Shown: piece by piece, positions 53,515 through 63,237 of the stretch
Position numbering within the stretch: position 1 is the first letter of the stretch
How the letters are laid out: every line of letters starts with the position of its first letter
NCBI RefSeq assembly: GCF_034670005.1
Contig: NZ_JAXMOH010000002.1
Span: forward strand, 62,001 to 126,000
Origin: Thalassobius sp034670005
Lineage (GTDB): Bacteria > Pseudomonadota > Alphaproteobacteria > Rhodobacterales > Rhodobacteraceae
DNA length: 64,000 bases
Direction of reading: 5' to 3'
Made by a program: the position numbers and the translations under genes
The notes under the pieces: model-generated
What the model was told of the DNA's origin: nothing
What the model saw: the letters and a program-made list of their open reading frames with translations, nothing else
The model's database searches: none

Positions 53515-55533
53515 ATGCAAGGACAAGACTTGGCACCCTTTAACCGGATCGGAACGGCGCTTCTTGCGCAACGAGGGGCGTTGTTCCCTTGGGCTCCGGT
53601 CTTCTTTGGCATCGGCATCGGTATCTATTTCTATTTGCCGGCGGAACCGTCATGGACGGCCCGGTGTCTGCTGCTTGGCGGCGCGATTTGCACGGCCATC
53701 GTGGCCATGCGGACCGGCCCAGCGGTTTCACCGCTGATCTGGGCGGTGTCGCTGATCGTTTGCGGCGTGGTATGGGCCGGGGCCCGCAGTAATTGGGTCG
53801 CCGCCCCGGTGCTTCAGTATCGGTATTATGGTCCGGTCGAAGGCACGGTAATCACGATCGACCGCTCCAGCAGCGATGCGGTGCGGCTTACACTGGACCA
53901 GGTCGTGTTGTCTGGCTTTGATCCGGGTAAAACCCCGGCGCGGATACGGGTGGCTTTGCATGGGGATCAGGACGGATACCAACCGGCCCCAGGCGATATC
54001 GTTATTCTCACCGCGCATCTCCTGCCCCCGTCCGGACCGGCCGAACCGGGCGGTTTCGACTTTCAGCGTCATGCCTGGTTCCAGCGGATTGGCGGCGTCG
54101 GCTATACGCGCACGCCGGTCCTGCTGTTGCAGCCGCGCCGGGCAGGGCTGAACATTGTTGCCGCCCGAATGGTATTATCCGCCCGGGTTCAGAAGGCGTT
54201 ACCGGGCGAAGCCGGGGCGTTCGCCGCCGCAGTGATGACCGGTGATCGCTCTGCGATCGGGCAAACCACGCTAGACGCACTGCGCCGCTCCAACCTGGCG
54301 CATCTGCTGGCGATATCGGGGTTGCATATGGGGTTGGTGGTCGGATTTGTCTTTGCGTTGATCCGGGTATTCCTGTTGCTGGTACCAGGCATCGGACTGC
54401 GGATCGTGGTCAAGAAAATCGCGGCAGTAGGGGCGCTGATCGTGTCGGCCGGGTATCTGATCTTGTCGGGCGGTAATGTGGCAACCGAACGGGCCTTCGT
54501 CATGGTCGGGGTGTTTCTTCTGGCGATTGTGTTCGACCATCGGGCGCTGTCGCTGCGTGCTGTCGCAGTGGCGGCGGGAATCGTTCTATTGCTTAGACCG
54601 GAAAGCCTGCTGAGCCCGGGATTTCAGATGTCCTTTGCTGCAACGACCGCCCTGGTGTTCGTTTTCAGCCTATTGCGCGATACCGGAGCACTGGGCGGAC
54701 GCCGCTTGCTAAAACCTGTATTTGCGATCGTCCTGTCTTCTGCGGTGGCAGGCGCGGCAACCGCGCCATTCGCGGCGGCTCATTTCAACCAGATTGCGGT
54801 ACTGGGTCTGCCTGCCAACCTTCTTTCGGTGCCGTTGATGGGCATTCTGGTGATTCCGGCGGCGGTTCTGGCCGCACTGGTTATGCCCTTCGGGGCCGAG
54901 GGTCCGGTTTTATGGCTGATGGGGCTTGGGCTCCGTTGGATTTTAGCAGTGGCACGATTCGTCGCAGAACAGGACGGCGCGGTGCGTATGGTTCCGAGCC
55001 CGGATTGGCGGATATTGCCGGTGTTTTCCCTAGCGGCCTTGTTTGTGGTGCTGTGGCGCGGACGAGCCAGATGGGGGGGCGCTGTTCCGACGCTCCTCGC
55101 TTTGATGCTGTGGGGGCAAAACGACCGTCCGGATCTGCTGATTGCCGAAGACGGTGCATTGGTCGGACTGATGACGGCCAAAGGCAGGGCGATGAGCAAG
55201 GAGAACGGATCCGCATTCGTTGCGGCGATCTGGTTGGAAAACGACGGCGATCCGGCGGCACAGTTTGAAACAGTTAACCGTTGGCCAGACGATCATAACA
55301 TGGTTCAGGTCGTTTCGGGAAAACGGGCGGCTGAAAGCGCCACTTGTGACAAGGATGAATGGCTGATCGCCAACAAGACTATTGCTCAGGACTTGCCCTG
55401 TCGGGTCTTCGATCCCGACACCCTGCGCAAGACCGGGGCAGTGGCGGTCTATTTCGACGATGCAGGCCCCAGAATCGTCACCGCCCGCCAATTGGCGGGC
55501 GACAGACCATGGACGTCATCCCAATCTCAGTAA
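53515..55533 (+). CDS. comEC: ComEC/Rec2-family DNA uptake channel
   Basis: 672 residues. N-terminal helices and an OB-like DUF4131 region (RYYGPVEGTVITIDRSSSDAVRL, RVALHGDQDGYQPAPGD), then the Competence membrane domain with LRRSNLAHLLAISGLHMGLVVG and about eight helices to residue 520. The C-terminal metallo-beta-lactamase domain found in Bacillus-type ComEC is not seen; instead a short soluble tail (ENDGDPAAQFETVNRWPDDHN) follows. In R. capsulatus ComEC is needed for recipients to take up GTA DNA. ATG 53515 lacks a good ribosome-binding site; TTG 53530 with AAGGA upstream is an alternative. Overlaps lexA tail to tail by seven bases. Confidence 0.92.
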   Translation: MQGQDLAPFNRIGTALLAQRGALFPWAPVFFGIGIGIYFYLPAEPSWTARCLLLGGAICTAIVAMRTGPAVSPLIWAVSLIVCGVVWAGARSNWVAAPVLQYRYYGPVEGTVITIDRSSSDAVRLTLDQVVLSGFDPGKTPARIRVALHGDQDGYQPAPGDIVILTAHLLPPSGPAEPGGFDFQRHAWFQRIGGVGYTRTPVLLLQPRRAGLNIVAARMVLSARVQKALPGEAGAFAAAVMTGDRSAIGQTTLDALRRSNLAHLLAISGLHMGLVVGFVFALIRVFLLLVPGIGLRIVVKKIAAVGALIVSAGYLILSGGNVATERAFVMVGVFLLAIVFDHRALSLRAVAVAAGIVLLLRPESLLSPGFQMSFAATTALVFVFSLLRDTGALGGRRLLKPVFAIVLSSAVAGAATAPFAAAHFNQIAVLGLPANLLSVPLMGILVIPAAVLAALVMPFGAEGPVLWLMGLGLRWILAVARFVAEQDGAVRMVPSPDWRILPVFSLAALFVVLWRGRARWGGAVPTLLALMLWGQNDRPDLLIAEDGALVGLMTAKGRAMSKENGSAFVAAIWLENDGDPAAQFETVNRWPDDHNMVQVVSGKRAAESATCDKDEWLIANKTIAQDLPCRVFDPDTLRKTGAVAVYFDDAGPRIVTARQLAGDRPWTSSQSQ

Positions 55534-56219
55534 CTCCGGATCAAACCGACCAGACGGCCCTGAACTTTGACCATATGATCGGGTAAAACACGGGTTTCAT
55601 AAGCTGGGTTGGCAGCTTCAAGGGCAATACTGTTGCCTTTGCGGCGAAAGGTTTTCAGCGTCGCTTCGAGATCTTCCACCAGTGCGACCACGATATCGCC
55701 GTTTTGCGCTGTACTGGTTTCGCGGATGATCACCACGTCGCCGTCATTGATACCGGCATTGATCATTGAATCGCCCTTCACCTCGAGCGCGTAATGTTCG
55801 CCCTGACTGCTGAGCATGGACCCGGGCACTGCAATCTGCCGCGATGCATGGCTGATCGCTTCGATCGGGACGCCGGCAGCGATCTGTCCCATCACCGGCA
55901 ATTCCATCGCGTGAACCGCTTCAATCGGGATTGCATCACGCGGTGTGGTTTCAGGGCGTCCGCCTTCGATCACCTTGGGGGTAAATCCGGTATCGCCGCT
56001 CAGGCTATCGGGCAGTTTCACAATCTCTATCGCGCGGGCCCGATGTGCCAGGCGGCGGATGAAGCCGCGTTCTTCCAATGCGGTGATCAGACGGTGAATG
56101 CCTGATTTGGACCGTAGGTCCAGCGCTTCCTTCATTTCATCAAAGGATGGCGGTACGCCATCACGCTGCATCCGCTGGTGAATAAATGTCAGCAGATCGA
56201 GCTGTTTTTTGGTCAGCAT
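55527..56219 (-). CDS. lexA: LexA repressor
   Basis: 230 residues. N-terminal winged helix (TKKQLDLLTFIHQRMQRDGVPPSF, SKSGIHRLITALEERGFIRR), self-cleavage site A115-G116 in QIAAGVPIEA, catalytic S151 in VKGDSMINAGI and K189 in EATLKTFRRKG. Binds GTTC-N7-GTTC sites in alphaproteobacteria and is cleaved on RecA activation. One such box lies upstream, consistent with autoregulation. Longer than E. coli LexA because of a linker about 66-105. Confidence 0.96.
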   Translation of the reverse strand: MLTKKQLDLLTFIHQRMQRDGVPPSFDEMKEALDLRSKSGIHRLITALEERGFIRRLAHRARAIEIVKLPDSLSGDTGFTPKVIEGGRPETTPRDAIPIEAVHAMELPVMGQIAAGVPIEAISHASRQIAVPGSMLSSQGEHYALEVKGDSMINAGINDGDVVIIRETSTAQNGDIVVALVEDLEATLKTFRRKGNSIALEAANPAYETRVLPDHMVKVQGRLVGLIRSY

Positions 56220-56251
56220 GAACGCCCCTCCGGTTCAATCGGTTTGGGTTT

Positions 56252-56266
56252 GTTCTACACATGTTC
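56252..56266. promoter_or_regulatory. Alphaproteobacterial LexA box upstream of lexA
   Basis: GTTC-tacacat-GTTC, exact match to the alphaproteobacterial SOS operator, 33 bases before the lexA start. Confidence 0.85.
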
Positions 56267-56288
56267 CCGTTTTGTGTCAACGGTCTGG

Positions 56289-57457
56289 TCAGATTGGGAT
56301 ATAATCTACCAAGTGACCGGCAGGACGTGCAGGATCGCCGATAGGTCGAACCAATAAAGCGTTTGCCTGGCTTAGAACCGACAGAAGCGAACTGTCCTGA
56401 TTGTTCAGCGGTGTCAGCAGGTCATCGGCCAATACAGCGCGCATGTAATGTTCACGCGATCCGTTGGCTGCAACATCTACGGCCAGTTCACCTTGCCGCA
56501 GTTCAGGAGATCGGGCTGGCAGACCCATCATTGCATGGATCACCGGCACCGCGAATAACACGCCGCACACCATGGCCGAAACCGGATTGCCCGGTAGCCC
56601 CATCATCATCGCCCCGTCGATGGTTCCGGCCATCAGCGGTTTGCCGGGGCGCATCGCGACCTTGTAAAACGCGCGCTGTAATCCCAAATCGGTCGCCACC
56701 TGTGCCACCAGATCATGATCCCCGACCGAGGCACCGCCAATGGTGACGACCAGATCGGCGCCCCTGGCCAGATCCAGCGCAGTTTTCAGTGATGCCACAT
56801 TGTCCCGCGCAATCGGCAGAATTCGCGCTTGCGCCCCGGCCTGATCAAACAACGCCTTCAGGCCGAACGTGTTCGAGGCGATGATCTGATCGGGACCGGG
56901 CGTTTCACCTGGCATCACCAGTTCATCACCGGTGGAAATCAGCGCCACGTCGGGTTTGCGTGTGACCGTTACCTTGGAAATATTCATGGACGCCAGCAGC
57001 GCGATGTCGGCAGGCCCCAGCCGTTTCGGCGCGGCAAAAACCTGACCTTCTGCGAAATCGCCGCCAGCGGGTCGGATATTGGAATTTTCGCCTGTGTTGC
57101 CGATGATCGTGATGGTGTCGCCAACCCGGTCGACGTCTTCCTGTATCACGACAAAACCAACATCGTCGGGCACCGGTGCGCCGGTAAAAATGCGCACGGC
57201 CTGTCCCGGACCAACCGGACCAGAAAATCGCGATCCGGCGGCGGCTTCTCCGATGACCCGAAACGATGCCCCATTGGTGATCTCATCGGCACGCACCCCA
57301 TATCCATCCATAGCCGAGGCAGGAAAGGGCGGCTGAGTTCGTTGCGCTTCCACGTCACGGGCCAGCACACGATTCCTGGCCTCGACCAGCGGCACGGTTT
57401 CTTCTGGCATCTGGTGGGCCAGTTCAAACAGCAGGGCGCGGGCATCTTCTACCGAAA

Positions 57458-57461
<4 letters not shown>
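56289..57461 (-). CDS. moeA: Molybdopterin molybdotransferase MoeA
   Basis: Inserts molybdenum into adenylated molybdopterin. 390 residues. PFPASAMDGYGVRA near the N-terminus, RIFTGAPVPDD, ENSNIRPAGGDF, ALISTGDELVMPG, VTIGGASVGDHD and MMMGLPGNPVSAM. Overlaps moaC by four bases; the trpC-moaC-moeA-lexA order is usual in Rhodobacteraceae. Confidence 0.95.
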
Positions 57462-57934
<473 letters not shown>

Positions 57935-57936
57935 GC

Positions 57937-58749
57937 TTACATCCCCACCGCTGTCAGAGGGTTAGCCAGTAACGTCCGGGTGGCCATTTCCACATCCTGG
58001 TTTCGCATCAGGCTTTCGCCAATAAGGAAACAACGGGCCCCATAACGGGCCATTTCGGCCAGATCTTCGGGCGTGTTGAGGCCGCTCTCGGATACCAACA
58101 TCCGGTCGGCAGGGACGTATTTCGACAGCTCACGTGTGGTGTCCAGCGACGTCTCGAAGGTTTTCAGATTACGGTTGTTGATACCGATCAGCGGAGATTT
58201 CAACAGGGTGGCGCGTTCCAGTTCGTCGCCATCATGCACCTCGATCAGCGCGTCCATACCCCATGCAACGGCTGCCGCTTCCAACTCCTGCGCTTGCGCG
58301 TCGCTGACGCTTGCCATGATGATCAGAATGCAATCGGCTCCCAAGGCGCGGGCTTCGGCCACCTGATAGGTGTCATACATGAAATCCTTGCGCAGCACCG
58401 GCAATGACACAGCCTCGCGTGCGGCGACGAGAAATTCCTTTGCCCCCTGGAAAGAGGGGGTGTCGGTGAGTACCGACAGGCAGGTCGCGCCACCTGCCTC
58501 ATAGGCTTGCGCCAGTTCCGGCGGGTAGAAATCTTCACGGATCAGCCCCTTGGACGGGCTTGCCTTCTTGATTTCTGCGATCAACCCATATCCTGTGCGG
58601 CTGGCTTTTTGCAGCGCTTGGGCAAAGGGGCGTACCGGGGACGCGGCGCGGGCCTCGGCCTCGACCGTTGCAAGCGGTTTGGCTGCCTTGTCGGCGGCCA
58701 CTTCTTCAAGCTTATAGGCTTTGATCTTGTCGAGAACCGTTACGGTCAT
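57937..58749 (-). CDS. trpC: Indole-3-glycerol-phosphate synthase
   Basis: 270 residues, TIM barrel. GLIAEIKKASPSKGLIREDF, LPVLRKDFMYDTYQVAEARALGAD, NNRNLKTFETSLDTT and LVSESGLNTPEDLA are signatures. Monofunctional (no TrpF fusion). Overlaps ung by four bases. Confidence 0.96.
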   Translation of the reverse strand: MTVTVLDKIKAYKLEEVAADKAAKPLATVEAEARAASPVRPFAQALQKASRTGYGLIAEIKKASPSKGLIREDFYPPELAQAYEAGGATCLSVLTDTPSFQGAKEFLVAAREAVSLPVLRKDFMYDTYQVAEARALGADCILIIMASVSDAQAQELEAAAVAWGMDALIEVHDGDELERATLLKSPLIGINNRNLKTFETSLDTTRELSKYVPADRMLVSESGLNTPEDLAEMARYGARCFLIGESLMRNQDVEMATRTLLANPLTAVGM

Positions 58750-59408
58750 GCTGCCTCCGAATTTCGGGCCCAGTCAATTTCTTGCTCTCCCCGACTATTA
58801 AGCCATGTGTTTACGGCTGAAAATGGTTTGGACCCGAAAAATCCGCGACTGGCGGACAGTGGTGACGGGTGTGCCGATGTCAGGATCAGGTGGTCGCCCG
58901 GCAGGATATTGGATTCGAGCGTCTGCGCCGACTTGCCCCACAGGATATACGCCGTAGGCCGGGCAGATGTGCGTTTCAGCACCTGATGCACCAAACGCTG
59001 CCAGCCGAGTTTTTTGTGCCCGTTGGCGTCACCCGCAGGGACGCTGAGCGAGGTATTGAGCAACAACACACCTTGTTTTGCCCAATCGCGCAAATCACCG
59101 TTGGGCCGCGTAATGCCCAGATCGTTTTGCAATTCCATATAGATATTCTTAAGCGACCGGGGCAGGGGGACCACATCCGGTTCCACCGAAAAGGCCAAAC
59201 CATGGGCATGTCCGGGGGTCGGATAGGGGTCCTGTCCCAATATCACCACCCGTGTGTTTTCGGGCGGCGTCAGTTGCAAGGCGGCAAAACGCTGTGTGGC
59301 AGGAGGCAGAATATCGCGATCATCCTGTGCGAGTGCGGCTTCGATACCGGGCCAGTCAGAGGCGAAGAAATCCAGATCGCGCCATGCTCCGATATCCGGT
59401 AGCGGCAT
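58746..59408 (-). CDS. ung: Uracil-DNA glycosylase, family 1, inside the trp genes
   Basis: Removes uracil from DNA. 220 residues. RVVILGQDPYPTPGHAHGLAFSV with catalytic D60, VLLLNTSLSV, and the leucine-loop motif TSAHPSPLSASRGFFGSKPF with the catalytic His near residue 182. It sits between trpD and trpC with four-base and one-base overlaps at the two ends, so it is part of the operon. DNA repair is unrelated to tryptophan, so this is an operon insertion. Confidence 0.95.
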   Translation of the reverse strand: MPLPDIGAWRDLDFFASDWPGIEAALAQDDRDILPPATQRFAALQLTPPENTRVVILGQDPYPTPGHAHGLAFSVEPDVVPLPRSLKNIYMELQNDLGITRPNGDLRDWAKQGVLLLNTSLSVPAGDANGHKKLGWQRLVHQVLKRTSARPTAYILWGKSAQTLESNILPGDHLILTSAHPSPLSASRGFFGSKPFSAVNTWLNSRGEQEIDWARNSEAA

Positions 59409-60430
59409 CAGATGGCCTCGGACGTGATGCGCGCAAGTGTTTCCAGTTTGGTCTTGGCGGCCCCGCTGTCGATGCTTTCGCGCGCCAGGGCGACACCGTC
59501 TTTCAGATCGCCCACCTTGCCCGCCACATGCAGGGCTGCGGCGGCGTTCAGCAGCACCGCATCGCGATAGGCCGACTGTTCCCCCGCCAGCAGCGCCCGG
59601 AAGGCCGCGGCATTTTCTTCGGGATCGCCACCAACGATGGCTTCGAAGGGATGCACCGGCAGGCCGAAATCTTCCGGATGCAGGTCAAGATCGGTGACGG
59701 TGCCGTCTTCATTCAAAGACGCGACATAGGTTTCGCCGGTAATGGTCATTTCATCGGTACCGTCCGATCCATGCACCAGCCAGGCCTTTTCGCTGCCCAA
59801 TGCGCCAAGGGTTTCAGCCATCGGCCGGATCATCGCGCGGCTGAATGCGCCGGTCAGCTGACGCTTTACCCCTGCCGGATTGGTCAACGGCCCGAGAATA
59901 TTGAAAATCGTCCGCGTCCCCAGTTCGGCCCGCGCCGGACCGACATGGGCCATGGCCGGATGATGCATTGGTGCCATCATGAATGCAATACCAGCTTCTT
60001 TCAAAGCCTTTTCAACCACTTCCGGCCCAACCATAACGTTGATACCCATCCGGGTCTGGACATCCGCCGTCCCGGATTTGGAACTCAGGTTGCGATTTCC
60101 ATGCTTAGCTACAGGCACCCCGGCACCCGCCACGACGAAAGCGGTGGCGGTGGAAATATTCAGCGTGTTTTTTCCATCGCCGCCGGTGCCGACGATATCC
60201 ATGGCACCGTGCGGGGCTTTGACCTTGTTACATTTTGCCCGCATCACCGTGGCAGCGGCGGTATATTCATCGACTGTCTCCCCGCGTGTGCGCAGCGCCA
60301 TCAGGAAACCGCCGATCTGCGCCGGGGTCGCTTCGCCCTCGAACAGAATGGCAAAGGCCGTTTCGGCCTCATTCAGGCTCAGCACCCGGTCGGCCGCAGC
60401 CCCGATCAGTGGTTTGAGTGCATCGCTCAT
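59408..60430 (-). CDS. trpD: Anthranilate phosphoribosyltransferase
   Basis: 340 residues. GTGGDGKNTLNISTATAFV (PRPP site), VAKHGNRNLSSKSGTADV, MMAPMHHPAMAHVGPARAELG and TIFNILGPLTNPAGV. Overlaps trpG by four bases and ung by one. Confidence 0.96.
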   Translation of the reverse strand: MSDALKPLIGAAADRVLSLNEAETAFAILFEGEATPAQIGGFLMALRTRGETVDEYTAAATVMRAKCNKVKAPHGAMDIVGTGGDGKNTLNISTATAFVVAGAGVPVAKHGNRNLSSKSGTADVQTRMGINVMVGPEVVEKALKEAGIAFMMAPMHHPAMAHVGPARAELGTRTIFNILGPLTNPAGVKRQLTGAFSRAMIRPMAETLGALGSEKAWLVHGSDGTDEMTITGETYVASLNEDGTVTDLDLHPEDFGLPVHPFEAIVGGDPEENAAAFRALLAGEQSAYRDAVLLNAAAALHVAGKVGDLKDGVALARESIDSGAAKTKLETLARITSEAI

Positions 60431-61008
60431 GCCGGCACCTTCATGACATCGAGGAAATTTTGCAACAGCTTGTGACCATGCTGCGAGGCAATGGATTCAG
60501 GGTGGAACTGCACCCCGTGGATCGGCAGATCCTTGTGCTGCAGCCCCATGATCGTGCCATCATCCAGCTCAGCGGTGATTTCCAGACAATCGGGCAGGGA
60601 GTCACGATCAACAACCAGCGAATGATAGCGCGTCGCCTCGAACGGGGTGGGCAGTCCGGCGAACAACCCCTTGCCGGTATGATGTATCAGCCCCATCTTG
60701 CCATGCACAATCTCGTGGCAACGCACCACTTTGCCTCCAAATGCCTGGCCAATGGTCTGATGCCCCAAACAGACCCCCAAAAGCGGTGTTCCGGTTTCCG
60801 CCGCAGCTTTGGTCAGCGCCAGACAAATCCCCGCCTGATCCGGATCACAGGGCCCCGGTGACAGCAAAATTCCCTCTGGCCGCATCGCCATGGCATCCTG
60901 CACATTCAGTGCGTCGTTGCGGCGGACTTCGATTTTGGCCCCTAATTCACCTAAATAGTGAACAAGGTTATAGGTGAAACTGTCATAATTATCGATCAGC
61001 AGCAGCAT
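60427..61008 (-). CDS. trpG: Anthranilate synthase glutamine amidotransferase component
   Basis: 193 residues. LLIDNYDSFTYNLVHYLGELG, LLSPGPCDPDQAGI, catalytic C80 in LLGVCLGHQTIGQAFGG, and GVQFHPESIASQHGH with the His-Glu pair. It supplies ammonia to TrpE, whose gene lies about 2.2 kb away on the same strand, separated by a divergent gene. Confidence 0.96.
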   Translation of the reverse strand: MLLLIDNYDSFTYNLVHYLGELGAKIEVRRNDALNVQDAMAMRPEGILLSPGPCDPDQAGICLALTKAAAETGTPLLGVCLGHQTIGQAFGGKVVRCHEIVHGKMGLIHHTGKGLFAGLPTPFEATRYHSLVVDRDSLPDCLEITAELDDGTIMGLQHKDLPIHGVQFHPESIASQHGHKLLQNFLDVMKVPA

Positions 61009-61140
61009 CTGGTCTATCTTTGCAATTGGGGGCTGGAGGCCCTACTTCGTCGCGTTATACTTGTTCAGGCTTGCGCCGGAGCGTCAAGGGGGGCAAACCG
61101 CGCAACAGGATGATGATAAAGAAGCTTGAGGGGGCAGACC

Positions 61141-62568
61141 TTGGCCAAAGGAGCATTGGGCGGATTTTTAACCGGCACCGTGGTTGCGGTGATTGCAACC
61201 GCGACCATATCGGTCATCACGGGACCTGAAACACCCCGCCCCGACGCGGCGGCGGTCGAAGTGCCGGCAGGTTCGGAATTTGACGGTGCCCGCGACGATA
61301 CCCAGGCCAGCCTGCCCGCAGCCGATCCGGTCGATCGGACACCAGAAACGCCGCGCGCTGCCGAACCAGAACCCGACGACCTGAACAGCCTGTCAGAAGA
61401 CCAGATCACCCCGGGCAATCAGCCCGAACCGGTCGAAGCCGAAACCGGCATGATCGCACCCGACACGGAAACCGCCCCATTGGCGATCGGCACACCCGAC
61501 AGCGGCAATCAAGCGCCCGCGATGACATCCCCTCCCACCGCGCCTGAAGCGCCCGCCGATGAAGACCTGTCGATTTCGACCACACCGGCACAGCCGGCCT
61601 TGCCTGACGACAGCGAAAGCTCGGACTTCATGGCAGATGACCCTGTTGCCGCACCGGCCCCGGTGATCAAGCAACCCGAAACGCCAGTGAAGCAAGACCG
61701 CGAACCGGCCCAGATCATCGCGCTCGACCCAGACACACCGGCAGAGCGGCCGACGCCATTGCCACGGGTTGGCCAGAATAAGCAAGAGACGCCGCGCATC
61801 GGCACCCCGGCGGGGCGGCTGACCGATCAGCCGTCCGAAGCTGACACTGAAAATGTCCCTGCGGACACTCCCGTAATTGCCGCGCCGCAATCGCCGCTCG
61901 ATGCTTATGCTGCCCCCTTCGAGAACCCGGAAGACAAACCGCTGATGGCGATTTTGTTGCTCGATCAGGGCGACAGCAAGATCGGTCTGGATGCCTTGGC
62001 CAGCTTTCCATATCCGATCAGTTTCGCCGTGGATGCAACCAAACCCAATGCCAAAACCGCCATGAAACGCTACCGCGATGCCGGTTTCGAAGTTCTGGCT
62101 TTGTCGGACATACCGCTGGGCGCGACGGCGGCCGATACCGAAATGCTGCTGCGTGCCACCCTGCGCGAATTACCCCAAACTGTCGCCGTGATGGAGGGGG
62201 ATCAGACCGGGTTGCAGGCTGACAAGGCAGTGTCCGATCAGGCCGCGGCATTGTTGGCGGAAACCGGTCATGGTCTGGTGCTGTTCTCCAAGGGCCTCAA
62301 CACCGCGCAGAAGCTCGCCGCCAAGGCAGGCGTCCCTGCGGTGACCGTGTTCCGCGATTTCGACGGCCAGAATCAAAGTGCTGCAGTCATTCGCCGTTTC
62401 CTCGATCAGGCGGCGTTCAAGGCGCGGCAAACCGAAACCGGCGTAGTCATGGTCGGACGTTTGCGCGCTGAAACCATATCGGCGCTGTTGCTTTGGGGCT
62501 TACAGGATCGTGCCAGCCAAGTGGCACTGGCACCGGTTTCGGCGGTTCTGCAAGCAGAACGTCACTAG
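61141..62568 (+). CDS. Divergent polysaccharide deacetylase (DUF610/YibQ family)
   Basis: 475 residues. N-terminal signal anchor AKGALGGFLTGTVVAVIATATI, a long Pro/Glu/Asp-rich low-complexity linker (about 30-260), then the C-terminal deacetylase-like domain starting near PLMAILLLDQGDSKIGLDALASFPYPISFAV and DAGFEVLALSDIPLGATAADTEM. A TTG start at 61141 (GAGGGGG upstream) is preferred; no ATG fits. The family is often placed at the envelope; substrate unknown. Overlaps rluE tail to tail. Confidence 0.85.
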   Translation: MAKGALGGFLTGTVVAVIATATISVITGPETPRPDAAAVEVPAGSEFDGARDDTQASLPAADPVDRTPETPRAAEPEPDDLNSLSEDQITPGNQPEPVEAETGMIAPDTETAPLAIGTPDSGNQAPAMTSPPTAPEAPADEDLSISTTPAQPALPDDSESSDFMADDPVAAPAPVIKQPETPVKQDREPAQIIALDPDTPAERPTPLPRVGQNKQETPRIGTPAGRLTDQPSEADTENVPADTPVIAAPQSPLDAYAAPFENPEDKPLMAILLLDQGDSKIGLDALASFPYPISFAVDATKPNAKTAMKRYRDAGFEVLALSDIPLGATAADTEMLLRATLRELPQTVAVMEGDQTGLQADKAVSDQAAALLAETGHGLVLFSKGLNTAQKLAAKAGVPAVTVFRDFDGQNQSAAVIRRFLDQAAFKARQTETGVVMVGRLRAETISALLLWGLQDRASQVALAPVSAVLQAERH

Positions 62569-63110
62569 GCGTCGCGCCACTGACCAGGAGCCAGGCCGTC
62601 AAGGCTCCAATCGCCGACCCGAACCCGGATCAACCGCAAAGTTGGAAACCCCACCGCTGCCGTCATCCGTCTGACCTGCCGGTTCCGTCCTTCGCTGATC
62701 GTCAGGCTCAGCCAACTGTCAGGGACCGATTTTCGGTATCGGATCGGCGCATTGCGCGGCCAGATATCGGGGGCCTCCATCGCGGCGGCCGAGGCGGGCC
62801 GCGTCGGTCCGTCCTTCAATTCGACGCCGCGGCGAAGTTGCTCCAGCGCATCGTCGTTCACCGTACCCTCGACCTGCACCCAGTAGGTCTTTTCCATCTT
62901 GTTGCGGGGATTGGAAATCCGCGCCTGCAACCGTCCGTCATCGGTCAGCACCATCAATCCTTCGCTGTCCCGGTCCAGCCGTCCGGCAGGATAGACCTTG
63001 GGCGCGTCGATGAAATCCGACAGGGTTGCCCGCTTGGTTCCCGTCGTCCCTTTGTCGGTGAATTGCGACAGCACGTCGAAGGGCTTGTTGAACAGGATTA
63101 CCCGCGTCAT
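62565..63110 (-). CDS. rluE: 23S rRNA pseudouridine synthase, RluE/RsuA family
   Basis: 181 residues. LFNKPFDVLSQFTDK, catalytic D46 in PAGRLDRDSEGLMVLTDDG, EKTYWVQVEG and the C-terminal EGRNRQVRRMTAAVGFPTLRL. No S4 domain, consistent with RluE (U2457) rather than RsuA. Its ATG overlaps the stop of a 41-codon ORF from the trpE side. Confidence 0.93.
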   Translation of the reverse strand: MTRVILFNKPFDVLSQFTDKGTTGTKRATLSDFIDAPKVYPAGRLDRDSEGLMVLTDDGRLQARISNPRNKMEKTYWVQVEGTVNDDALEQLRRGVELKDGPTRPASAAAMEAPDIWPRNAPIRYRKSVPDSWLSLTISEGRNRQVRRMTAAVGFPTLRLIRVRVGDWSLDGLAPGQWRDA

Positions 63111-63232
63111 CGCAACTCCATTCCGATTTCATCTTGGTCGAAAGACCCTTGGGGAGTCGATGACAAACCTAGGGTCTTCAACGACGAGGTCAGCCCCCAT
63201 GCCAGCGCATGCGGCCGAAGGTCCGCGACCAT
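63107..63232 (-). CDS. 41-residue ORF between trpE and rluE
   Basis: Starts five bases after the trpE stop and ends with an ATGA overlap onto rluE, so it fits an operon slot exactly. The product runs MVADLRPHALAWGLTSSLKT and then LGLSSTPQGSFDQDEIGMELR. It has no recognised family, no obvious membrane segment and coding-like third positions. It could be a real microprotein, a translational coupling device, or a relic. Confidence 0.5.
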   Translation of the reverse strand: MVADLRPHALAWGLTSSLKTLGLSSTPQGSFDQDEIGMELR

Positions 63233-63237
63233 CAGGA

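Noticed and set aside
61009..61140. Trp leader peptide or attenuator before trpG
   Set aside because: No run of Trp codons and no alternative terminator/antiterminator pair could be identified; trpE, the usual attenuated gene, starts outside the window.
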